Shown here in pieces: positions 6,750 to 12,194 of a DNA stretch of 12,194 nucleotides. The notes under the pieces are model-generated. The model saw only the letters and a program-made list of their open reading frames with translations. It was not told where the DNA came from and made no database searches. Source of the stretch: CALKHQ01 sp050329975 (lineage in GTDB: Bacteria; Pseudomonadota; Alphaproteobacteria; CALKHQ01); the NCBI GenBank assembly GCA_050329975.1, contig JBHJOG010000146.1, positions 1-12,194 of the forward strand. Reading direction: 5' to 3'. The position numbers and the translations under genes are program-made. Within the stretch, counting starts at the first letter, position 1, and the number at the start of each line of letters is the position of its first letter.

Positions 6750-7940
6750 TCAGGCGCCGTCCGCTGGCGGCGTTTCGCCGCCGGCGTCGCCGGCCGGCGC
6801 GTCGGGTGCCTCGCCCATTGGCGGGCCTTCGCCGGTGGTCACCGGCTGGCCGGGAAACAGCCGCTCGTTGCCCCGCACTACCGCCTGGTCGCCCACCGCC
6901 AGGCCGGACAGCACCTGGAAGCGGTCGCCGACGGCGTCGCCCAGCTGCACCGGGCGCAATTCGGCGACCCCGTCGGCGACAACATAGACGATCGAGCCGG
7001 CCGGGCTGGCGATGACGGCGTCCTTGGCGACCGTGACCACGCTCTGCTGCAGGCCGATCGGCACGTAGACGGTTGCGCTCTGGTTGGCCGCCAGCGGCTT
7101 CAGCACCTCGCCGAAGGTGGGGACGAACCGGACGCGACGGGTCCGGGTCAGCGCATTCTCCTCCGGCACGATGGCGCGCAATGTCGCCCGGTGCCGGGTG
7201 CCGTCGTCGAGCATGAAGCCGATCTCGACATCCTCGGTCAGGCCGAGCAGCCGCTCGGTCGGCACGTCCGCCTCCAGCTCCAGGTCCCGGTGGTTGACCA
7301 GCCGGATCACCGACTGGCCGACGCCGACATAGGCGCCGGCAGCGACCAGCCGCTGGGCGACCACGCCCGGGAACGGCGCGGTGATGGTCGTATCGCCGAA
7401 GTCCACCGTCGCCTGCTCGAGCGAGGCATTGGCGCGGTCGAGCAGGGCCTGCTCGCGGCGAACGGCGGCCTCGGCCGCCGCCGCGACCATGGCCTGGCTG
7501 TCGTAGGATGCCTGGTTGAAGGCCGAGGAGTTGCGCAGGCTCGCCAGCCGGTTCAGGTCCTGCTGGGCCCGGGTCAACTCGGACCGGGTGGCGCTCAGCG
7601 CCGCCTCCCGCTCCGCCACCTCGGCAGTCGCCAGGTCCAGCGCCAGCCCCAGCCGGTTGGTGTCAAGCACCACCAGGGCGTCGCCGATGCTGACCTCGGT
7701 GCCGACATCGACCAGCACCTCGTCGACCGGTCCCGCGACGCGGGTGGCGATCTCGCTGATCTGGCGCGATACCAGCCGGCCGAGCACCGGCGTGGTCTGC
7801 GCCATGTCCTCCTGGACCACGGCATCGGCGACCACCAGCGCGGGCCCTTGCGCCGAGGCCGGACTCCGGCTGCCGGCGTGCGCGGCCAAAGCCAGCAGCA
7901 CGGCCGGTACCACTCCCGCCAGGGCTCGTCTTGCGCTCAT
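6750..7940 (-). CDS. RND efflux periplasmic adaptor (membrane fusion protein, HlyD/AcrA family)
   Basis: This 396-residue adaptor would link the inner-membrane RND pump encoded 16 bp downstream to an outer-membrane channel. It starts with a Sec-type signal (MSARRALAG then a hydrophobic run to about 21, probable cleavage near ASA-Q, 28-31). No lipobox Cys is seen, so unlike AcrA it is probably not a lipoprotein. The lipoyl-like domain is split into about 62-95 and 184-215 (TITAPFPGVVAQRL), around an Ala/Glu/Gln-rich alpha-hairpin (about 97-180). A beta-barrel domain (about 219-292) and a membrane-proximal domain (about 295-360) follow, then a low-complexity Gly/Pro/Ala/Asp tail (370-396). The ATG at 7940 is chosen because it begins the signal peptide and has GGGAAG about nine bases upstream; the longer open frame to 8564 is antisense to the divergent hydrolase gene. 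Confidence 0.93.
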   Translation of the reverse strand: MSARRALAGVVPAVLLALAAHAGSRSPASAQGPALVVADAVVQEDMAQTTPVLGRLVSRQISEIATRVAGPVDEVLVDVGTEVSIGDALVVLDTNRLGLALDLATAEVAEREAALSATRSELTRAQQDLNRLASLRNSSAFNQASYDSQAMVAAAAEAAVRREQALLDRANASLEQATVDFGDTTITAPFPGVVAQRLVAAGAYVGVGQSVIRLVNHRDLELEADVPTERLLGLTEDVEIGFMLDDGTRHRATLRAIVPEENALTRTRRVRFVPTFGEVLKPLAANQSATVYVPIGLQQSVVTVAKDAVIASPAGSIVYVVADGVAELRPVQLGDAVGDRFQVLSGLAVGDQAVVRGNERLFPGQPVTTGEGPPMGEAPDAPAGDAGGETPPADGA

Positions 7941-8049
7941 TAAGGGGATCTTCCCGCCCGATAAATTGCCGGCACGACATATCACGGGTTGCACGTGGAG
8001 ATCAGGCTTTTTTGTCGCCTGCCCGGCTAGCCCTGGATAGGATGCGGCG
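7941..8049. promoter_or_regulatory. Divergent intergenic region between the efflux unit and the HDAC/isoprenoid operon
   Basis: This 109-bp gap separates two divergently transcribed units and so should hold both promoters. It is the AT-richest patch in the area (AATTTAT-like run near 7950, six-plus T run at 8008-8013). A TTGCAC at 7989-7994 could be a plus-strand -35, but no good -10 lies 17 bp on. CACGTG (7992-7997) is a perfect palindrome, and CAGGC (8003-8007) with GCCTG (8017-8021) are inverted arms nine bases apart. The plus-strand gene has an AGGA ribosome site at 8039-8042. Exact promoter placement is not supported. Confidence 0.35.
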
Positions 8050-9015
8050 ATGGGCACCCTGCTGTACTCCCATCCCGCCTGCCTCGAGCACGACACCGGG
8101 CCGCACCACGTCGAACGTTCCGACCGGCTGCGCGCGGTGCTAGCGGCGCTGGCGGGAGCGGGCTTCGATGGGCTCGAGCGCCGGGAGGCGCCGCGCGGTG
8201 CTCTTGCCGACGTGGAGCGCGCCCATCCGCAGGCCTTCGTGGCCGCGCTGCTCGCGGCGCTGCCCGATCGGGGCCTTGCGGCCCTCGATCCGGACACGGT
8301 GGTGTCCCCCGGCTCGGAGGAGGCGAGCCTGCGCGCGGTCGGCGCCGTCTGCGCGGCGGTGGACGCCGTGCTCGGCGGGGAGGCCGGCAACGCCTTCTGC
8401 GCGGTTCGCCCGCCGGGCCACCATGCGGAGCCGACCCGCGCCATGGGCTTCTGCCTGTTCAACTCGGTGGCCGTCGCCGCCCTGCGCGCCCGCCAGGTCC
8501 ATGGCCTGGACCGGGTCGCCGTGGTCGACTTCGACGTCCACCACGGCAACGGCACCCAGGCCATGGTCGAGGCCGACCGCCACCTGTTCTACGCCTCGAC
8601 CCATCAGTGGCCGCTCTACCCGGGCACCGGCGCGGCGGAAGAGACCGGGGTCGGCAACGTCGTCAACGCTCCGCTGCCGCCCGGAGCTGGCTCGGACGCG
8701 TTCCGGCGGGCGATGGATGGCCGCATCCTGCCGGCATTGCGGCGTTTCGGGCCCGATCTCATCCTGGTCTCGGCCGGGTTCGACGCCCATCGCGCCGACC
8801 CGCTTGCCGGCCTCAACCTGGAGAGCGACGATTTCGGCTGGGCGACCGACGCCCTCTGCGCGCTGGCCGACGAGGCTTGCGACGGCCGGGTGGTCTCGAT
8901 CCTCGAAGGCGGCTATGAATTGGCCGCCCTTGCCGACTCGGCCGCCTGCCACGTGGAGCGCCTGATGGCGGCGAGTGCCGCCCATGCCGCAGACCGAAGG
9001 GTAGCCAATGTCTGA
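8050..9015 (+). CDS. HDAC-family deacetylase (histone deacetylase / acetylpolyamine amidohydrolase superfamily)
   Basis: This is a zinc-dependent amidohydrolase of 321 residues, a single catalytic domain as in bacterial HDAC-like proteins. Catalytic features are all visible: PPGHHAEP with the His-His pair 124-125, VVDFDVHHGNGT with Asp160 (relay), Asp162 and His164 (zinc), SAGFDAHRADPL with Asp245 (third zinc ligand), and EGGYE with Tyr289 (transition-state Tyr). The enzyme is therefore probably active on an acetylated amine or lysine, but which substrate (acetylpolyamine, acetyl-lysine, other) cannot be told. The ATG at 8050 has AGGA seven bases upstream. Its stop overlaps the xseB start by 8 nt, making it the first gene of the xseB-ispA-dxs operon, an order I recall from many alphaproteobacteria. 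A role in polyamine metabolism with the nearby importer and agmatine deiminase is possible but they are on the other strand and separated by the pump. Confidence 0.93.
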   Translation: MGTLLYSHPACLEHDTGPHHVERSDRLRAVLAALAGAGFDGLERREAPRGALADVERAHPQAFVAALLAALPDRGLAALDPDTVVSPGSEEASLRAVGAVCAAVDAVLGGEAGNAFCAVRPPGHHAEPTRAMGFCLFNSVAVAALRARQVHGLDRVAVVDFDVHHGNGTQAMVEADRHLFYASTHQWPLYPGTGAAEETGVGNVVNAPLPPGAGSDAFRRAMDGRILPALRRFGPDLILVSAGFDAHRADPLAGLNLESDDFGWATDALCALADEACDGRVVSILEGGYELAALADSAACHVERLMAASAAHAADRRVANV

Positions 9016-9274
9016 GAGCGCCAAACCGCCATCCGAGTCCGCCGGCGACATCGCCGCGCTGTCGTTCGAGGATGCGCTGGCCGCACTGGAGGAGATCGTG
9101 AGGACCCTGGAATCGGGCGACGGGACGCTCGATGACTCGATCACCGCCTATGAGCGCGGCGCGCTGCTGAAACGGCATTGCGAGGCCAAGCTGCGGGAGG
9201 CCGAGGCCAAGGTCGAACGGATCAGCCTGGGCGCCGACGGTGCGGTGCGCACCGAAGCGGCGGACCTGGACTGA
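9008..9274 (+). CDS. xseB: Exodeoxyribonuclease VII small subunit
   Basis: XseB is the small subunit of exonuclease VII, which degrades single-stranded DNA to oligonucleotides with several XseB per XseA. This protein has 88 residues, normal for the family (about 70-90). The diagnostic stretch is LSFEDALAALEEIVRTLESGDGTLDDSITAYERGALLKRHCEAKLREAEAKVERI (about 18-72), two antiparallel helices with the conserved Phe-Glu, Leu-Glu and Gly positions. A short variable tail follows. The ATG at 9008 overlaps the end of the HDAC-family gene (ATGTCTGA, 8 nt) and has AAGGG upstream. Its stop (9272-9274) overlaps the proposed ispA start, so translation of three genes appears coupled. The large subunit xseA is not in the window. 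Confidence 0.96.
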   Translation: MSESAKPPSESAGDIAALSFEDALAALEEIVRTLESGDGTLDDSITAYERGALLKRHCEAKLREAEAKVERISLGADGAVRTEAADLD

Positions 9275-10179
9275 TCGCTCGGTCGCCATTCCAGACCGCG
9301 CTGCAGGCCGCCTCCAGGCTGGTGGAGGCCGAGCTCGACCGCTGCCTGCCGCGGGAGACCGGGTCGGCCGGCGTGCGGATCGGTCCGCTGTTCGCCGCCA
9401 TGCGCTATGCCGCGCTGGCCGGCGGCAAGCGGCTGCGGCCGTTCCTGGTCGTCGAGACCGGCCGGCTGTTCGATGCCGATCCCGCGATGGCCGCGCGCGT
9501 CGCGGCGGCGGTCGAGATGGTCCACAGCTACTCGCTGGTCCATGACGACCTGCCCGCGATGGACGATGCCGGCATGCGCCGCGGGCAGCCGGCCTGCCAC
9601 GTCGCCTTCGACGAGGCGACAGCCATCCTTGCCGGCGACGCGCTGCTGACGCTCGCGTTCGAGTTGCTGGCGGCCCCGCAGCCGATCGCCGACCCGGAGA
9701 TGCGCTGCACGCTGGTCGCCTCGCTGGCGCGCGCGGTCGGCCCGCTGGGCATGGTCGGCGGCCAGATGATCGACCTCGCCGCCGAGGGACAGGCCCTGGA
9801 GCTGGACGACCTCAGCGACCTGCAGGCGCGCAAGACCGGGGCGCTGATCGGCTTCGCCGCCCAGGCCGGCGCCATCCTGGGTCGCGCCGGCGCAGGCGAG
9901 GCCGAAGCCATCGCGAAATACTCCGCCGCCCTCGGCCGCGCTTTCCAGGTCGCCGACGATCTGCTCGACGCCGTCGGCGACACCGGACTGACCGGGAAGG
10001 ATTCCGGCCTCGACGCCGACCGCGCGAAAGCCACATTTGTCACACGGCTTGGCGTTGACGGGGCACGGCGGGAGGCGCAGCGTCTGGTCGACCAGGCGCT
10101 GGCGGCCTTGGGTCCGTTCGGTCGGCGCGCCGATACCCTGCGCGACGCGGCGCGTTTCGCGATCGCCCGGGACCACTAG
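9271..10179 (+). CDS. ispA: Short-chain polyprenyl diphosphate synthase (farnesyl/geranylgeranyl diphosphate synthase)
   Basis: This enzyme condenses isopentenyl diphosphate with allylic diphosphates to make farnesyl (or geranylgeranyl) diphosphate. Signatures are GGKRLRPFL (51-59), first Asp-rich motif DDLPAMDD (92-99, the DDxxxxD form of bacterial FPP synthases), Tyr87 five residues before it, RRGQPACH (103-110), GGQMIDL (163-169), KTGALI (188-193) and second Asp-rich motif DDLLD (229-233). Product length (C15 versus C20) is not certain. The start is unusual: there is no ATG, GTG or TTG in frame between 9181 and 9321. CTG at 9271 overlaps the xseB stop (CTGA) and yields 302 residues, close to E. 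coli IspA (299). GTG at 9322 would give 285 residues and lose the N-terminal helix; TTG at 9178 lies inside xseB. Start uncertain, gene identity firm. Confidence 0.93.
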   Translation: MIARSPFQTALQAASRLVEAELDRCLPRETGSAGVRIGPLFAAMRYAALAGGKRLRPFLVVETGRLFDADPAMAARVAAAVEMVHSYSLVHDDLPAMDDAGMRRGQPACHVAFDEATAILAGDALLTLAFELLAAPQPIADPEMRCTLVASLARAVGPLGMVGGQMIDLAAEGQALELDDLSDLQARKTGALIGFAAQAGAILGRAGAGEAEAIAKYSAALGRAFQVADDLLDAVGDTGLTGKDSGLDADRAKATFVTRLGVDGARREAQRLVDQALAALGPFGRRADTLRDAARFAIARDH

Positions 10180-10195
10180 GCAGGACCACTAGGCA
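10170..10195. repeat. 13-bp tandem duplication spanning the ispA stop
   Basis: GGACCACTAGGCA occurs twice without a gap, at 10170-10182 and 10183-10195. The first copy contains the last codons and TAG stop of ispA (10177-10179); the second copy lies wholly in the 34-bp spacer before dxs. It looks like a small slippage duplication that lengthened the spacer between the two genes. Confidence 0.85.
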
Positions 10196-10213
10196 GGGGC
10201 CAGGGACGACGGG

Positions 10214-12142
10214 ATGACGCGCCGGATCAGCACCACGCCGCTCCTCGACACCGTCGCTAGGCCGGAGGATCTGCGCCGCCTCGACCGGCAGGATCTGCGG
10301 CAGCTTGCCGACGAGCTGCGGGCGGAAACGATCGACGCGGTCTCCCACACCGGCGGCCACCTCGGCGCCGGGCTGGGCGTGGTCGAACTGACCGTAGCGC
10401 TGCACTACGTGTTCGAGACGCCGGCCGACAAGCTGGTCTGGGACGTCGGCCACCAGGCCTATCCGCACAAGATCCTCACCGGCCGGCGCGACCGCATCCG
10501 AACCCTCAGGCAGGGCGGCGGGCTCTCCGGCTTCACCCGCCGGTCCGAGAGCGACTACGACGCCTTCGGCGCCGCCCACAGCTCGACCTCGATCTCGGCC
10601 GCGCTCGGGCACGCGGTGGCGCGCGACCTGCGCGGCGGGCAGAACAGCGTGGTCGCGGTGATCGGCGACGGCGCGATGAGCGCCGGCATGGCCTATGAGG
10701 CGATGAACAACGCCGGCGCGCTCAACGCCGGCCTGATCGTGGTGCTGAACGACAACGAGATGTCGATCGCGCCGCCGGTCGGCGCCATGAGCAGCTATCT
10801 CTCGCGCCTGATCTCGTCCAACCGCTACCGGTCGCTGCGCGACATCGCCAAGCGGATGGCGCGGCGGTTCCCGGAGCCGTTCGAGAAGGCGGCGCAGCGG
10901 GCGGAGGAATATGCCCGCGGCTTCCTGTCCGGCGGCACGCTGTTCGAGGAGCTCGGCTTCTACTACATCGGCCCCGTCGACGGCCACGACCTCGACGACC
11001 TGGTGACCGTGTTCGGCAACCTGAAGCGGTCGGCGCTCAAGCGCCCCGTGCTGGTCCATGTCGTCACCAAGAAGGGCAAGGGCTATCCGCCCGCCGAGGC
11101 CAGCGACGACAAGTACCACGGCGTCGCCAGGTTCGACGTGGTCACCGGCGCGCAGGTGAAGGCGAAGCCGAACGCGCCGAGCTACACGTCGGTGTTCGCC
11201 CGCGAGCTGATCGCCCAGGCCGAGCGCGACGAGCAAGTGGTGGCGATCACCGCGGCGATGCCGTCCGGCACCGGCCTCAACCTGTTCGCCGAGCGCTTCC
11301 CGCGCCGCTGCTTCGACGTCGGCATCGCCGAGCAGCACGCGGTCACCTTCGCCGCCGGGCTGGCCTGCGAGGGCTTCAAGCCGGTGGTCGCGATCTACTC
11401 GACCTTCCTGCAGCGCGCCTACGACCAGATCGTGCACGACGTCGCGATCCAGCGGCTGCCGGTGCGCTTCGCCATCGACCGCGCCGGGCTGGTCGGCGCC
11501 GACGGCGCCACCCATTGCGGCGCCTACGACATCGCCTATCTCGGCTGCCTGCCCGATTTCGTGCTGATGGCGGCGGCCGACGAGGCGGAGCTCCGGCACA
11601 TGGTCGCCACCATGATCGCGATCGACGACCGGCCGAGCGCGGTGCGCTACCCGCGCGGCGAGGGCTCCGGCGCCGAACAGCCGGAGCTGGGCTCGGTGCT
11701 GGAGATCGGCCGCGGCCGGATGATCCGCGAGGGCGGCGGCGTCGCCATCCTCAGCTACGGCGCCTGCCTCGGCAACGTGCTGGAGGCGGCGGCGATCCTC
11801 GCCCAGCACGGGCTGCACCCGACCGTCGCCGATGCCCGCTTCGCCAAGCCGCTGGACAGCGCGATGATCGATCGGCTGGCCGACGGGCATGAGGTCCTGG
11901 TGACGGTGGAAGAGGGCGCCCCCGGCGGCTTCGGCGCCGCCGTCGCCCACCACCTCGCCCATGCCGGCCGCTTCGACCGCGGGCTGAAGTTCCGGCCGCT
12001 GACCCTGCCCGACCGGTTCATCGACCACGGCAAGCCCGCCGACCAGCTCGCCGAGGCCGGCCTCGACGCCCGCTCGATCGCCGCCGCCGCGCTGGCCGCG
12101 CTGGGGCGAGGGGAAGTGCGGGAGCTGACGGTTCCGGCCTGA
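10214..12142 (+). CDS. dxs: 1-deoxy-D-xylulose-5-phosphate synthase
   Basis: Dxs condenses pyruvate and glyceraldehyde-3-phosphate to 1-deoxy-D-xylulose-5-phosphate, the first step of the MEP isoprenoid pathway, using thiamine diphosphate. The protein has 642 residues, full length. Visible landmarks are HTGGHLGAGLGVVELT (45-60, His49), WDVGHQAYPHKILTGR (76-91), the thiamine diphosphate motif from GDGAMSAG (151-158) to LNDNEMSI (178-185), GPVDGHD (253-259), the transketolase Pyr-domain stretch FDVGIAEQHAVTFAAGLA (367-384, catalytic Glu373), DRAGLVGADGATHCGAYD (422-439), YPRGEG (479-484), and the C-terminal domain with VTVEEGAPGGFG (563-574). The ATG at 10214 follows AGGGACGACGGG closely. It sits 34 bp after ispA, so two enzymes of isoprenoid supply are co-transcribed. 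No truncation or missing catalytic residue is apparent. Confidence 0.97.
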   Translation: MTRRISTTPLLDTVARPEDLRRLDRQDLRQLADELRAETIDAVSHTGGHLGAGLGVVELTVALHYVFETPADKLVWDVGHQAYPHKILTGRRDRIRTLRQGGGLSGFTRRSESDYDAFGAAHSSTSISAALGHAVARDLRGGQNSVVAVIGDGAMSAGMAYEAMNNAGALNAGLIVVLNDNEMSIAPPVGAMSSYLSRLISSNRYRSLRDIAKRMARRFPEPFEKAAQRAEEYARGFLSGGTLFEELGFYYIGPVDGHDLDDLVTVFGNLKRSALKRPVLVHVVTKKGKGYPPAEASDDKYHGVARFDVVTGAQVKAKPNAPSYTSVFARELIAQAERDEQVVAITAAMPSGTGLNLFAERFPRRCFDVGIAEQHAVTFAAGLACEGFKPVVAIYSTFLQRAYDQIVHDVAIQRLPVRFAIDRAGLVGADGATHCGAYDIAYLGCLPDFVLMAAADEAELRHMVATMIAIDDRPSAVRYPRGEGSGAEQPELGSVLEIGRGRMIREGGGVAILSYGACLGNVLEAAAILAQHGLHPTVADARFAKPLDSAMIDRLADGHEVLVTVEEGAPGGFGAAVAHHLAHAGRFDRGLKFRPLTLPDRFIDHGKPADQLAEAGLDARSIAAAALAALGRGEVRELTVPA

Positions 12143-12146
12143 CGGA

Positions 12147-12168
12147 TCAACTCCTCGCTGGAGGTTGA
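12147..12168 (+). terminator. Bulged hairpin just downstream of dxs
   Basis: TCAACTCC (12147-12154) can pair with GGAGGTTGA (12160-12168) around a TCGCT loop, leaving one bulged G at 12163. It starts five bases after the dxs stop. No T-run follows, so intrinsic termination is uncertain; transcript end protection is an alternative. Confidence 0.4.
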
Positions 12169-12175
12169 CCCTCTC

Positions 12176-12194
12176 CTCCCCCGGTACGGGGGAG
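12176..12194. repeat. GC-rich palindrome at the window end, probably part of a longer dispersed repeat
   Basis: CTCCCCCG (12176-12183) and CGGGGGAG (12187-12194) are perfect inverted arms around GTA. The arm meets the window edge, and the preceding CCCTCTC (12169-12175) would be mirrored by GAGAGGG if the palindrome continues. CCCTCTCCCCC-type palindromes between genes are a recurrent feature of GC-rich alphaproteobacterial genomes as I recall. No T-run is visible, so it may be a repeat, a terminator or both. Confidence 0.55.

Noticed and set aside
3437..7015. A 1192-codon open frame on the plus strand opposite the RND and adaptor genes
   Set aside because: It is antisense to two clear family members, is dominated by Asp, Arg, Gln, His and Gly with no domain, and is the usual by-product of strong GC third-position bias.
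8003..8021. T-rich stretch between CAGGC and GCCTG as an intrinsic terminator
   Set aside because: The T-run is in the loop, not after the stem, and the site lies at the start of a divergent region, not at a gene end.
7941..8564. A longer N-terminus for the adaptor starting at 8564
   Set aside because: It would run antisense through the HDAC-family gene and bury the clear signal peptide that begins at 7940.
8140..9144. A 334-codon minus-strand open frame opposite the HDAC-family gene
   Set aside because: The plus-strand product has every catalytic motif of its family; the antisense product has none.
10040..12028. A 662-codon open frame on the minus strand opposite dxs and the end of ispA
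   Set aside because: The composition is repetitive and non-protein-like, and it lies opposite an intact, fully recognisable Dxs.

Overview
The window is very GC-rich and densely coded, with short intergenic gaps. Its right half carries the order HDAC-family hydrolase, xseB, ispA, dxs, which I recall as typical of alphaproteobacteria. Together with the base composition this suggests an alphaproteobacterium, possibly Rhodospirillales-like. That placement is inference, because there is no rRNA or other decisive marker. I see no tRNA, rRNA, CRISPR array, transposase, integrase or phage gene.

Left block (1-3383, minus strand). A putrescine/spermidine-type ABC importer is encoded by two permeases (PotH-like and PotI-like) and a PotG-like ATPase. 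The genes are translationally coupled through 1-nt and 4-nt overlaps. After a 106-bp gap containing a 15-bp tandem repeat comes the first third of an agmatine deiminase gene (aguA), cut by the window edge. Read together, this is a polyamine uptake and agmatine catabolism locus. No substrate-binding protein gene is present here.

Middle block (3491-7940, minus strand). A periplasmic adaptor (membrane fusion protein) and an RND efflux pump form a two-gene unit 16 bp apart. No outer-membrane channel gene is present. The pump keeps only one of the two TM4 aspartates of the AcrB-type proton relay and has Asn in place of the TM10 lysine.

Right block (8050-12142, plus strand). A divergent 109-bp gap leads into an operon. 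It encodes an HDAC/acetylpolyamine amidohydrolase-family enzyme, the exonuclease VII small subunit (overlapping by 8 nt), a farnesyl/geranylgeranyl diphosphate synthase (apparently with a non-canonical CTG start overlapping the xseB stop), and 1-deoxy-D-xylulose-5-phosphate synthase. IspA and Dxs supply isoprenoid precursors through the MEP pathway. Downstream of dxs lie a bulged hairpin and a CTCCCCCG/CGGGGGAG palindrome that the window end may truncate.

All genes belong to known families. I found no convincing undescribed system. The points most worth a second look are the 15-bp tandem repeat before aguA, the odd ispA start, the altered RND proton-relay residues, and the possible (unproven) polyamine theme linking the transporter, agmatine deiminase and HDAC-family enzyme.
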